Assembly: GCA_965194535.1 (NCBI GenBank)
Contig: OZ239145.1
Coordinates: 620,001-684,000, forward strand
Source of the DNA: Verrucolacustris abundans
Lineage (GTDB): Bacteria > Verrucomicrobiota > Verrucomicrobiia > Methylacidiphilales > Verrucolacustridaceae
Direction of reading: 5' to 3'
DNA length: 64,000 bases
The notes beneath the pieces are model-generated. The model was not told the origin of the DNA. It did not search any database and worked only from the letters and a program-made list of their open reading frames with translations. Position numbers and translations under genes: made by a program. Each line of letters opens with the position of its first letter. Position 1 is the stretch's first letter. This document shows positions 43,863 through 52,529 of the stretch, one piece after another.

Positions 43863-44268
43863 TTCATCTGCTTTTGCCATCGTCAATACGCGTTCAAAAC
43901 CATGGTCAACGCCATAAGCCACCACAGTCATCCACGGTCAACGCCACAACAATGGCGAAACAACACCACAGTCAATCCATGTCAAACCACGGTCAATCCA
44001 CAAACAACGCTAAACAATCCATAAACTTTAAAAAACAACGCGAAACAACGCCATAACTGGATCGGAAGGGGGTTTTAAGGGGTGTGAAAGTGGGATTTAG
44101 GGCAAAAGAGGCCATCCCGGGCCGGGAACCTGACCGAGAAAATACCGATAATCTACCGGGAGCCCGACCGGGAATATGACCGGGAACTGAAATTAAATAC
44201 CCCGAAAATACCCCTTAAATAGGCTGAAATTACCCCGAAAAGGGGTCGAAAATACCCCTTAATTCCGA
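43863..44268. repeat. Repeat-rich intergenic region near the island right end
   Basis: No gene is supported. Between 43900 and 44000 five degenerate copies of CCAYRGTCAAYSCCA-like units occur (43900, 43922, 43932, 43966, 43987). A second block at about 44125-44262 has GACCGRGA three times and ATACCCC or TTACCCC four times. Copies are irregularly spaced with no uniform spacers. This resembles iteron or protein-binding arrays and adjoins the XRE and excisionase-like genes. Confidence 0.55.
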
Positions 44269-44865
44269 TTAAATCCCCGACCTGAGGGCTGCGGTGGCAA
44301 TTGAGGCTCGAAAACCAGCGGCCTTAGGTGCAGCAAAAGCTTCTTCGGGCCACTTTGCACCACTTTGCTCGATTTCGCGTTTTAGAGCGGCCAAAGGTTT
44401 GGCGAGATGGTAGTGCTGGACCGTTTTCAGAATGAACTGGCGGAACTCGTGTTCCCACAGGACACCTTTTTGCTCCTTCTGCATCAGCTTGCCGATCAGT
44501 TCGAGGGCTTTTACACGGTCGTTTAAAACCCGCTTGGGGGCAGCTTCGTTCTCATCCTGGCAGACCATTTTCCACCACTTGTACGAACCAAGATTAAATG
44601 GATGCCCAAGGGTGGACTTAAGCTTCTTTTTGCCCCAAGAGGCGGGGTCGATTCCTGTGACCAGATGGATGGCGTCCTTAACCCGATCGGTGAGGGGACG
44701 GCGACACTGCTCGATGAGTTTGAGCATCATGGTCGAAATCCCAATCCGTCGCGCGAACTCGGCTTGGGTCAAACCCGTGATCCTTCGAGCATGATGCAGG
44801 GGATGGATATTCTTGGGGATGCGGGTTGGGCGAGTCTTCACTTGACAAAGGTTACAGGCAACCAT
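44269..44865 (-). CDS. XRE-family helix-turn-helix regulator
   Basis: The HTH (about 28-58) reads ITGLTQAEFARRIGISTMMLKLIEQCRRPLTDR, clearly XRE/Cro-like. The remaining 140 residues are helical and charged without a recognised domain. ATG 44865 is 18 bp from the divergent start of the excisionase-like gene, so the two share a regulatory region. This is the usual layout of a mobile-element repressor opposite xis. Control of excision is the likely role. Confidence 0.75.
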   Translation of the reverse strand: MVACNLCQVKTRPTRIPKNIHPLHHARRITGLTQAEFARRIGISTMMLKLIEQCRRPLTDRVKDAIHLVTGIDPASWGKKKLKSTLGHPFNLGSYKWWKMVCQDENEAAPKRVLNDRVKALELIGKLMQKEQKGVLWEHEFRQFILKTVQHYHLAKPLAALKREIEQSGAKWPEEAFAAPKAAGFRASIATAALRSGI

Positions 44866-44883
44866 TATACTTCGTCAAATCAT

Positions 44884-45114
44884 ATGATCGGCCTAAATGA
44901 AAACGACTCGCTACAGGATAAGCCCTCTTGGGACCAGGCCTACCTGACTCGTGAACAGGTGGCCGAATATCTTCAGATTTCGGAGCGGAAAGTCAGCGAC
45001 ATGACAACGAAAGGGGAGCTGCCGGCAGTTAAGCTGGGTTCTGGTAGGAATGCATCGATCCGATATCGGCGGTCAGCCGTCGATGAAGCTTTGTTGAGGA
45101 TGCAGATCAATTAA
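44884..45114 (+). CDS. Excisionase-like MerR-type HTH protein (HTH_17)
   Basis: A 76-aa protein with the compact winged HTH of excisionases: AYLTREQVAEYLQISERKVSDMTTKGELPAVKLG followed by IRYRRSAVDEALLRMQ. The pattern of ERK-V, then G-LPA-K, then RYRRS-VDE is typical of HTH_17 proteins. ATG 44884 starts the domain; the same frame is open further upstream but would overlap the divergent XRE gene. It lies 215 bp inside attR and is the best candidate for the recombination directionality factor. Confidence 0.75.
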   Translation: MIGLNENDSLQDKPSWDQAYLTREQVAEYLQISERKVSDMTTKGELPAVKLGSGRNASIRYRRSAVDEALLRMQIN

Positions 45115-45501
45115 AAGAAGTCGTTCCTATTTGTCTGCTAGTTGAATTGCAAAAGTTTTCCATAGATTGCCCATGCTCTGAAATGGTTTCATCAATCTGC
45201 CAATGGTGGTTTCTAATAACAGAGTAGTGGGCAGTAGTGGTCACGCAGATCGCGTGAAAAAGAAAAACACTGCTAGAAATATTTTTCTAAGTCGTTGAAG
45301 TATCTGTCTATTAATAATTTGTCTGCCGATTCAACTCCCACCGCCTCCATGTTTCCCAAAAGTGGGTGACGCTCGAGGAGATGTGCTCAAAGGAGCAGGG
45401 CGAATCGGAATTTTGTACAACAACCGAGCAGGATACTCTTGGACCTCTCTCATGCATTAAATGCGTTATTGAGGCTTGGGCAGATGGATTTATGTTAAGG
45501 C
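45115..45501. other. Right junction region of the island
   Basis: No gene is supported. The left part is AT-rich island sequence without clear repeats. The 21-bp attR lies at 45330-45350, and the rest is flanking chromosome leading to the vWA gene. Excisionase or integrase arm sites would be expected here but cannot be identified by eye. Confidence 0.6.
45330..45350 (+). repeat. attR: right 21-bp direct repeat
   Basis: Exact second copy of the tmRNA 3' segment. The base upstream differs from ssrA (GA instead of GG), and no T-arm 5' half or tmRNA body is present, so this is an attachment site remnant and not a second RNA gene. Confidence 0.92.
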
Positions 45502-46971
45502 ATGTCCGTGGAAGCACCCCCTGAAAAGCCCGTTCAAAAGCCGGCGAAAAATGCCAAGACGGGGGAATACCATTTTTTAGGAAAACACCGTACCATTTTT
45601 GCCATCTGCCTCATCGTTGCGGCCGCCGTACATGTTTTAGTTTTGTTGATTTTTGGAACCTACACCCTTTTCAAGGGGTCGACTCCACGAATGCCGTTTA
45701 CCAGCGAGGGCGGGGTTCCGGCTGAAGATGTCGGAATGGAAGCGCCACCCGCGGTAGCTCCGGATACGATGGAAGAAGCGGCGTTGGAATCGACCCCTAC
45801 CCCATCCGATTCTCCTGCGGCGGAAACAGATATGGTTCTTGCTGTGAGCGGGATGGTTAGCCCGTCAATGTCCATCAACGCTGCTCCTCCGGTTTTGGCA
45901 CCCCCATCCGTAACTGGAGCAGAAAAAATAGTAAGCAAGCCAGCTGGCCGTTCGCCAGGGAAAGCATCGGCCGTGAATTTCTTCGGAGTCAAAGGGGAGG
46001 GGACAAATGTTTACTTTGTGGTGGATTTATCCGACAGCATGGTGGAGCAGGACAAAGGAGGGATCGAGGGGTACAAGATTCTTAAGGAAAAGCTGGGGCA
46101 GATGATTCAGAGCCTGTCTCCCGAGACTAACTTCAACGTGGCTTTTTACGGGGGTGCAGTGGATCTATTTATGCCCAGTTCCGTTCCGGCCACGCCGGAA
46201 AACAAACAGGCCGCCATGAAGTTTCTTCCTCGGTACATGGCTAGCACGTCGCAGCGGGGCAACATCACCCGGAACTATCAGCCCAAAATCAGTACCCTAC
46301 CCTCGAATGGCGGCACCAGTCGCATGGATCTGGGCTTAGCGGCGGCCTTTGAGGGCAGGGCAGACACAATTTTCGTGCTGACGGATGGCAAGCCGGTCAT
46401 CCAGAGGGCGATGAACGAAAAGGAGCGTGAGGAGTATCGAAAAAAAGCAGCAGATTCAGAAATCTCCGTGGCGGACCGGCAGAAGTACGAGAAGGAGGTT
46501 GCGGAGTATCGAAAAGAATATGAGAAATACAACGAGGAGATGAAGAAATACCGCGAAAAATATGCCGACAAAATCACGGAAAAAGCACGACGCGAAGCGG
46601 AAAACCGGGCCAAGGGGAAAGGCAAAGTCATCGAGGGGCAGGGCTTCGTAGTCGATTCCGTGAAGATTTCTGGCTTACCAGATGCGCCCAAGGTTCCTAA
46701 TGCGCCAACCGCTCCTCAGCCAAAAGCCCAAGGGAAGGCGGTGGCCCCACCCAGCCTTGGGAATTGGCAGGATGATGATATTTTGGAGTACCTCAAGGAG
46801 GCGATCGCCAAGACCTACAAAAAGGACGGCTACGAGCTGCCTTCCATTCACGGGGTGGCATTTTTGGCCAAACCGGCCGACGAGAAGCTTCTTCGAACCC
46901 TGGCCGCTCGTAATAACGGCAACTTCATGCGCATTTCCGCCCCGATCAAAGAGTCATCACCGAGTCCCTAA
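45502..46971 (+). CDS. Membrane-anchored vWA-domain protein with a coiled-coil insert
   Basis: A short cytosolic tail precedes one transmembrane helix (about 31-52, TIFAICLIVAAAVHVLVLLI) and a Pro/Ala-rich linker. The vWA domain starts near 165 with the MIDAS motif DLSDSM (Asp175). FVLTDGKP (about 290) should be the next metal-side strand. It is followed by about 90 residues of Glu/Lys/Arg-rich helix (KYEKEVAEYRKEYEKYNEE) before the vWA sequence resumes with LPSIHGVAFLAK. The N-terminus resembles TonB-like anchors. It lies just outside the island, originally next to ssrA. Function unknown. Confidence 0.75.
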   Translation: MSVEAPPEKPVQKPAKNAKTGEYHFLGKHRTIFAICLIVAAAVHVLVLLIFGTYTLFKGSTPRMPFTSEGGVPAEDVGMEAPPAVAPDTMEEAALESTPTPSDSPAAETDMVLAVSGMVSPSMSINAAPPVLAPPSVTGAEKIVSKPAGRSPGKASAVNFFGVKGEGTNVYFVVDLSDSMVEQDKGGIEGYKILKEKLGQMIQSLSPETNFNVAFYGGAVDLFMPSSVPATPENKQAAMKFLPRYMASTSQRGNITRNYQPKISTLPSNGGTSRMDLGLAAAFEGRADTIFVLTDGKPVIQRAMNEKEREEYRKKAADSEISVADRQKYEKEVAEYRKEYEKYNEEMKKYREKYADKITEKARREAENRAKGKGKVIEGQGFVVDSVKISGLPDAPKVPNAPTAPQPKAQGKAVAPPSLGNWQDDDILEYLKEAIAKTYKKDGYELPSIHGVAFLAKPADEKLLRTLAARNNGNFMRISAPIKESSPSP

Positions 46972-47260
46972 TCGGCTACCGCGCAGCAGTTGGGGAGGAA
47001 CATTGCTGTCATTCCCCTACTCCGATACCAATCATCCTTTCGGCTCGGTGGACGCATTTAGAGTCAAGAAGTAGGACAAAAACTCCAAGATGTACTGATG
47101 AATCGCGCACTGATTCCCATCAAGATGCTACGCAGCTTTTAAAGTGCCCAGAGCCTGCCTTATCGTTGCCGCATTTTGCTCGAGTTTGCGCCAGCTAGTA
47201 GCGGCAGAACCAGAACCGCCATCTTCCGATTTCTTAAGTGATGTTGTAGGAGTTGTTGAA

Positions 47261-48340
47261 TTAGGCGACCCCGCTTGGGCGAGTGACGAAAAACTCGATC
47301 GAATGGCTGAGCCGACGCTCCGCCTCTTTTTGAAAGGTCGAAAGGAACTCTCTTTGTTGATCTGCCTGAATTAGGTGAAGAGTGGAACCTCCAAAACCGC
47401 CTCCACTAAGACGTGCTCCCAGATGGCCCGGACTCTTTTTGGATGATTCACAGAGCTGGTCGAGAGCTGGGATGCTGTTTTCAAAGTTGATTCGGGAACT
47501 TTCGTGCGATTCATCTAGAAGCTTTCCGAAGCCTGCCATGTCCCCTTTCTTGAGCAGGGAAGAAGCTTTGCACACTCGGTCGGTTTCCCCGACTACGTGA
47601 AGTGCTCTGCGATAAATCCGATCGGGAAGTTTGGCTTTCGAAGCCAACAATCGATCTGGGGTGACCTCTCGAAGCGAGGAAACTCCAAGCAGTCGGCTGG
47701 CTTCCTCGCACGAGGCCCGGCGTTCGTTGTACTCGCCATCGACCAAGGCGTGTTTCTCCCCGCATGCGGCGATGATGAAGGTCGCGGCGGAAGGGAAAGG
47801 GACGGATTCCACTTTTAAGGATCGAAAATCCAGAAGCAGAAGATGGTCTTTTTTGGCGTGGAGAATAGCCATGGGATCGAGGAGGCCACACTTCACCCCG
47901 GCGTAGCGGTGTTCGGACTCTTGAGAGATCTTCGCCATCTCAATGGGGGGCAGGGAAAATTTCCAAAGCTTCTGTAGGAAGCGCTGGGTGGCGACGGTCA
48001 AAGCGGCGCTGCTGCTTAAGCCGGCCCCCATCGGGAGGTTAGAGGAGATCTCGAGATTGATTCCCTTCAGTGGGATTCCTCGGTCCTTCAATCCTTGGAG
48101 AACTCCGAGAACGTAGTTGACCCACATTTTATCCGGAGAAGGGGATAGATCCTGAAGGCTTCCCTCCCACGATTCTTGCAAATCCTTAGCCTTGAAAAAC
48201 AGGCGTTCGTCCGTCCGATTGGAACCGGTTACTTCGGTGGCGTATTCAACGCCCATGGCCAGAACGAGTCCTTGGTTGTAGTCGGTATGATTTCCAAGGA
48301 CCTCCACACGACCGTGGGCGGTTCCTAGGTGAGGGTTCAT
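47261..48340 (-). CDS. galK: Galactokinase
   Basis: GHMP-family kinase phosphorylating galactose at C1 in the Leloir pathway. The GHMP phosphate loop is LPMGAGLSSSAALTVA and the C-terminal motif LGARLSGGGFGGSTLHL is diagnostic for galactokinases. The N-terminal signature reads HGRVEVLGNHTDYNQG instead of GRVNLIGEHTDYNGG, replacing Glu with Asn at the sugar-facing position. ATG 48340 (MNPHLG) is used, avoiding overlap with the upstream gene; length is 359 aa. It is the third gene of a minus-strand run with a DUF4380-like protein and an FMN dehydrogenase. Confidence 0.85.
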   Translation of the reverse strand: MNPHLGTAHGRVEVLGNHTDYNQGLVLAMGVEYATEVTGSNRTDERLFFKAKDLQESWEGSLQDLSPSPDKMWVNYVLGVLQGLKDRGIPLKGINLEISSNLPMGAGLSSSAALTVATQRFLQKLWKFSLPPIEMAKISQESEHRYAGVKCGLLDPMAILHAKKDHLLLLDFRSLKVESVPFPSAATFIIAACGEKHALVDGEYNERRASCEEASRLLGVSSLREVTPDRLLASKAKLPDRIYRRALHVVGETDRVCKASSLLKKGDMAGFGKLLDESHESSRINFENSIPALDQLCESSKKSPGHLGARLSGGGFGGSTLHLIQADQQREFLSTFQKEAERRLSHSIEFFVTRPSGVA

Positions 48341-48392
48341 GATGAAAAAGGGGCTGGTGAAGGCTTTCTTAATTTTGCGACAGGTTGTTTTA

Positions 48393-49334
48393 TCACGTGG
48401 GCCGAGGCAGGGCACTGATGTGTTTTAGAATGGCGGATTCATCGGTTGGAGGGAATTTCACGTTGGCAAGATGCCACCATTCCGTATGTACAGAGTGGGA
48501 GTTCGCAGGAACGGGGCGTTCCGGGGCAAGGCTTTCGATTTCGAGGATGTCGCTGTTGGTGAAGAGTTCCGTGTTGCAGCCCCGATCGGGGTAAGTCGCA
48601 TCCTTCTCGTGGGAAATCCATTTGGCGAAAAAGAGTTTCCCCAATTGATAGCCAATCCAACCTTCGGTATGGCGGAAGCCGATTTTGAAAGCTTTGGTAT
48701 TTTTCTTTTGCGAGAGGGTCCAGAGATTGCGGCCTAATTCGATTCGGGGATCCGCCAGGTCGGTATATTTCCAAAGGGTGAGGTTTCGGTTGGGGAGGTA
48801 ATCCTCCATGGCAAACTCTGTGCCCTTGGGCAGGTCCATGGGGTGGGGGACATAGGCAGGCTGAGGAATGAAGGCGACCCCGCCTTGATTAAGGACGGTC
48901 AGGCACCACGGACTAACGGGGAGCATTTTTCCAGTGGAGTTCATGAGGCGGTGTTCGATCTGGACGAGGCCATCTGGGTTCCAAAGGATTTCTATGCTTT
49001 TTTGCCAGCCAAACTTCTCGTTCTTTTCTCCAGTCAACCGGCATCCTTTTTCTGGGAGGAGTTCAAAAGAGACCCGATCGTTGTCGAGAGCGTAACACTG
49101 GTCGTTTTCAGGGGCGGTCCAGAGGCGGTGTCCTCCGTAGATCATCCACTCTTTGGAGTCGGTCTTTCCCATCTGCTCCTTGTTTTCAAAAAGTATGTTG
49201 GGTCCGTCTATGGGGCCAAAGCGGAGAATGCGGGGACCAATCTCTAGCGGAGCAACCAGTTCCCATCCGTCCCGTCGCATCCGAATGGCTTTGGCCCAAC
49301 CCCCGTAGGGAACGAGATCGAGAGAGAGGCTCAT
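48393..49334 (-). CDS. DUF4380-type, aldose-epimerase-like protein
   Basis: The 313-aa soluble protein starts LVPYGGWAKAIRMRRDGWELV and has EIGPRILRFG, YGGHRLWTAPEN and HTEWWHLANV, the pattern I associate with DUF4380, whose beta-sandwich resembles galactose mutarotases. The His and Glu residues in GGHRLWTAPE and EHRLMN could serve in sugar binding. It precedes galK by 52 bp on the same strand, so a role in galactose or fucose anomer handling is suggested. No signal peptide. Confidence 0.7.
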   Translation of the reverse strand: MSLSLDLVPYGGWAKAIRMRRDGWELVAPLEIGPRILRFGPIDGPNILFENKEQMGKTDSKEWMIYGGHRLWTAPENDQCYALDNDRVSFELLPEKGCRLTGEKNEKFGWQKSIEILWNPDGLVQIEHRLMNSTGKMLPVSPWCLTVLNQGGVAFIPQPAYVPHPMDLPKGTEFAMEDYLPNRNLTLWKYTDLADPRIELGRNLWTLSQKKNTKAFKIGFRHTEGWIGYQLGKLFFAKWISHEKDATYPDRGCNTELFTNSDILEIESLAPERPVPANSHSVHTEWWHLANVKFPPTDESAILKHISALPRPT

Positions 49335-49415
49335 CTATCCTCTATAAATCAAAGAGGAATTGAGATCACGCCCGACTTTCGGCTGGCGGGCAGGTCTACC
49401 GGTCTATGTCGCGCT

Positions 49416-50549
49416 TCAGATCAGGTGTCGCGGAAGATTTTCCAAAACCTCGCAACCGAGTTGCTCCATCACCTGCTGGAGTTCCTTCTGGAGAATTTCA
49501 ACTACCTGATCCCCACCCTTTGCGCCCATGGCACACACGCCATACATCGACGCCCGGCCAATGAAGGTAAATTCAGCTCCGCTGGCAAGGGCGACAGCGA
49601 TGTCGGACCCGGAGCGAATGCCACTGTCCATCATGATTTTGGTGCGGCCCTTAAACTGCTTGGCCAGCGTGGCAGTGGCTTTGATGGTCGATTGGCCTTG
49701 GTCGAGTTGCCGACCGCCGTGGTTGGAGACGATGAGGCCGTCGGCTCCGAGTGAGATGGCGAGCTCGGCATCCTCGGGGTTGACGATCCCTTTGATCACT
49801 AAGTTGCCCTTCCATTTGTCGCGGATGGTGCGGATGCGGGCGGCAGTGAGCCGACCGCTAAAGGTTTTGTTCATGAAGAGCCCGAGGTGCTTCATAGAGA
49901 GGCCGGGGGGGATGTAGGGCTTGAGCGTGGCGAATTGGGGGATTCCGGCGAACAGTTGGGAAAACGACCATTCCGGACGGGTGCACATTTGAAAGACGTT
50001 ACGAAGGCTCATCTTCGGCGGGACGGATAAGCCGTTGCGGATTTCCTTGGGGCGGTAACCGAAGGTGGGGGTGTCGGCAAGAAGCACGAGGGTCTTGCAA
50101 CCAGCGGCGGCGGCGCGCTCGAGCAGCTTGTCACGCAGCGAATCTTCTGCGGGATGGTAGAGTTGAAACCAGAAGTCTCCTTCTGTGATTTCGGCTACTT
50201 TTTCAATGCTGGCGGTGGTGACCGTGCTGAGGACAAAGGGAATGTTTTGCCTATGCGCGGTGCGGGCAAGGATCTCGCACGACTTCGGCCACATCAGGCT
50301 CTGGAGGCCGACGGGGGCGATGCCAAACGGAGAGGCATATTCGCGGCCGAAAAGTGTGGTTTTTTGGGAAGCACCTTTGTAGTCACGCAAGTAGGCGGGG
50401 CGGAGCTCCACGGCACGGATGTCGCTCGTGTTTTTGTGAAGGTTCACTTCGGCCATGCAACCCCCGGCGAGGTAGTCGTAGGCGAAGCCGGGCATGCGCT
50501 GCTTGGCGCGTTTGGCCAGAAGTTCGATCGACGGGTAGGAGGGGTTCAT
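49416..50549 (-). CDS. FMN-dependent alpha-hydroxy-acid dehydrogenase (LldD/glycolate oxidase type)
   Basis: TIM-barrel flavoenzyme oxidising L-2-hydroxy acids such as L-lactate. AKRAKQRMPGFAYDYLAGG opens the family fold. The active-site segment is GLIVSNHGGRQLDQG with the catalytic His, and KIMMDSGIRSGSDIAVALASGA forms the phosphate site. The 377-aa form from ATG 50549 begins like homologues; an upstream start at 50615 is less likely. It lies 161 bp after fucI on the same strand; L-fucose breakdown yields L-lactaldehyde and L-lactate, so it probably converts that L-lactate to pyruvate. Confidence 0.85.
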   Translation of the reverse strand: MNPSYPSIELLAKRAKQRMPGFAYDYLAGGCMAEVNLHKNTSDIRAVELRPAYLRDYKGASQKTTLFGREYASPFGIAPVGLQSLMWPKSCEILARTAHRQNIPFVLSTVTTASIEKVAEITEGDFWFQLYHPAEDSLRDKLLERAAAAGCKTLVLLADTPTFGYRPKEIRNGLSVPPKMSLRNVFQMCTRPEWSFSQLFAGIPQFATLKPYIPPGLSMKHLGLFMNKTFSGRLTAARIRTIRDKWKGNLVIKGIVNPEDAELAISLGADGLIVSNHGGRQLDQGQSTIKATATLAKQFKGRTKIMMDSGIRSGSDIAVALASGAEFTFIGRASMYGVCAMGAKGGDQVVEILQKELQQVMEQLGCEVLENLPRHLI

Positions 50550-50664
50550 GAACGGTTTAAAGCTAGGAGAAGAATCGTCATGTTCAGAGCCTAGAACCTT
50601 TATGATCGAAATCAATCATTAGAGGATCATCCTATTAAAATATATAAGATGTTTAATATAAATA

Positions 50665-50688
50665 ACTTAAATCTATTTATATTTAAGT
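50665..50688. promoter_or_regulatory. AT-rich palindrome between fucI and the FMN dehydrogenase gene
   Basis: ACTTAAAT (50665-50672) and ATTTAAGT (50681-50688) are perfect inverted arms around an 8-nt loop, in an AT-rich gap. It could be an operator for the nearby LacI protein or a transcript hairpin; the sequence does not decide. Confidence 0.4.
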
Positions 50689-50710
50689 ACGAACTCCGAC
50701 CCTGAGATTT

Positions 50711-52486
50711 CTAGCGGTAGATAGGGCCGTAGTTGGCGCAAGCGCGGAAGTCGGCCGATTCGAGGTCGGCCGTTCCAAAGGCGTTCCATGCAGAGGGGCG
50801 GAAAACTTTTTCCGAATCCACATTGTGCATGTAGACGGGAATCCGCAGTAGAGAAGCGAGTGAGATCAGGTCAGCTCCAACATGGCCGTAGGTCAGGACG
50901 CAGTGATTGGCGCCCCATGCGTTCATCACCGAATAGACATCTCGGAAGACTCCTGTTCCACCGGTGCGAGGCACGAACCAGGTGGTTGGCCAGGTCGGAT
51001 TGGTTCTTTCTTCCAGAATCTGGTTCACCTTGGAGGGAAGTTCGACGGTTTGGCCCTCGGCAATTTGAAGAACGGGACCAAGCCCGCGGACGAGGTTGAG
51101 ACGATGGATGGTGCAGGGCATGGAGCCGGGTGTGAGGAAGCGGGTCGACCAACCTCCTCCTGGGAAATACTCGGTGATGGAGGGATGCCAGCTGGTGGCT
51201 TCGAGGCAGGCTTTTTCCTCTGCATCGCTGATTTCCCAGAACGGCTTCATTGCGGGCTTGCCGGAAATCTTTTGTCGTCCGGCTCCGTCCAAGGCGGCTG
51301 GACCGGAGTTGATCAGATGAAGGAATCCTCCCGAAGCTGCGCCGGAGAGTTTGGCTCCGCTAACGCGTTTGACTGCATCCGAACTCCAGTAGGTGCGAAC
51401 GTCGGCAAAGATCTGGGCGGTGTTTGTGAGAAGATTGCCGAAAAGCATGCCGACTCCGTTGAGAGCATCGTTTTCCGTGGCGACCAGATAGGGAGCGCGG
51501 CGGCCGTTCCAGTCAAACGAGCTGTTGAGGATGGCTTCGAGGTAGTCGCCGTTCGGGAAGTGATCGGTCCATTGGCGCTGGCCTTGGAAGCCGGCGACGA
51601 TGGCGTCGTGACCGAGGGCTTCTTCGCCGAACCCGGCTTTTGCCAAAGCCGGGTTGCCGACCATCAGGTCGCGGGCAATGAGAGCCATTTCGACCGACTT
51701 CTCCCACTCCTTGTCGAGTTGGGCGCGAGAACGTTTCGTTTTCGTGGAGTTCCAATCTTTGCCTTCGCGACAGTTCTTTTTCGTCCAAGTGAGGGCTTTC
51801 TTTTTCTCTGACGAATCGAAGATGCTTCGGTCCATCCGGCGGACGAACTCGGTCATATCAATACTTTCAACGCGCATCCCGAGGTAGGATTCGAAGAAGT
51901 TGGGATCGACGATCGATCCGGCGATGCCCATGGAGGTTCCTCCCATGGCGAGGTAGGCGCGATTGCGCATGGTGGCCACGGCGAGACCGGCTTGGCAGAA
52001 GCGAAGAATCTTTTCGGAGACGTCGGCGGGGATTTTTAGGTCGCCGGCTTCCTGGACATTGCGGCCGTAGATGCCGAAGGCAGGCAGGCCCTTTTGGGCG
52101 TGGCCGGCGAGAACGGCGGCGAGGTAGACGGCGCCAGGGCGTTCCGTTCCGTTAAAGCCCCAAACGGCCTTCGGGCGCAGCGGATCCATGTCCATCGTTT
52201 CGGAGCCGTAACACCAGCAGGGGGTGACAGTGAGGGTGAGACCGACATTTTCCCGGGCAAAGAGAGAGTCAGTCTCCGAAGATTCGGCTGCACCTCCGAT
52301 GCACTTGTCGGGAATGATGCACTCGAGGGGTGAGGCATCTCGGTGGCGGAGGGAAGAGGAGATAAGCTTGGCGGCGGCCTTGGCGAGGGAGAGGGTCTGG
52401 TTTTCGAGGGATTCGCGGACGCCCCCGAGACGACCATCGATGGTGGGGCGGATGCCGACTTTAATTTTATGATTGGAAATGCGCAT
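50711..52486 (-). CDS. fucI: L-fucose isomerase
   Basis: FucI interconverts L-fucose and L-fuculose in the cytoplasm. The 591-aa length is typical. KVGIRPTIDGRLGGVRESLE, TLTVTPCWCYGSETMDMDP, KAVWGFNGTERPGAVYLAA, GLPAFGIYGRNVQ and the C-terminal VFRDVYSVMNAWGANHCVLTYGHVGADL are the family's ordered blocks, including the Glu/Asp/His metal-site segments. It is divergent from fucP with 43 bp between them. No fuculokinase or fuculose aldolase is visible in the window. Confidence 0.95.
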   Translation of the reverse strand: MRISNHKIKVGIRPTIDGRLGGVRESLENQTLSLAKAAAKLISSSLRHRDASPLECIIPDKCIGGAAESSETDSLFARENVGLTLTVTPCWCYGSETMDMDPLRPKAVWGFNGTERPGAVYLAAVLAGHAQKGLPAFGIYGRNVQEAGDLKIPADVSEKILRFCQAGLAVATMRNRAYLAMGGTSMGIAGSIVDPNFFESYLGMRVESIDMTEFVRRMDRSIFDSSEKKKALTWTKKNCREGKDWNSTKTKRSRAQLDKEWEKSVEMALIARDLMVGNPALAKAGFGEEALGHDAIVAGFQGQRQWTDHFPNGDYLEAILNSSFDWNGRRAPYLVATENDALNGVGMLFGNLLTNTAQIFADVRTYWSSDAVKRVSGAKLSGAASGGFLHLINSGPAALDGAGRQKISGKPAMKPFWEISDAEEKACLEATSWHPSITEYFPGGGWSTRFLTPGSMPCTIHRLNLVRGLGPVLQIAEGQTVELPSKVNQILEERTNPTWPTTWFVPRTGGTGVFRDVYSVMNAWGANHCVLTYGHVGADLISLASLLRIPVYMHNVDSEKVFRPSAWNAFGTADLESADFRACANYGPIYR

Positions 52487-52529
52487 AAAGGAATTGTAGA
52501 TGGAGGCTATCGATTTAGGCTAGCCCGAT

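Larger units (their letters stand above)
21656..45350. mobile_element. Integrative genomic island inserted in ssrA, about 23.7 kb
   Basis: The element is delimited by a perfect 21-bp direct repeat at 21656-21676 (inside the tmRNA T arm and acceptor stem) and 45330-45350. A tyrosine recombinase gene starts 67 bp inside the left repeat. An XRE regulator and an excisionase-like HTH protein lie just inside the right repeat. The interior carries alpha-1,3-glucan utilisation genes and no conjugation, replication or capsid genes. The 3' end of tmRNA is a classic integration target for such elements. Several interior intergenic regions are strikingly AT-rich compared with flanking core genes. Confidence 0.9.

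Noticed and set aside
43900..44000. CRISPR-like array
   Set aside because: Repeat units are degenerate, only about 14 bp, partly overlapping and irregularly spaced; no cas genes are near.
45330..45350. Second tRNA or tmRNA gene at the island right end
   Set aside because: Only the 3' half of the T arm and acceptor strand are present; there is no RNA body upstream.
47144..47374. 76-aa secreted-looking protein between vWA gene and galK
   Set aside because: It overlaps the galK C-terminus by over 100 bp on the opposite strand, and the signal-like start is weak.
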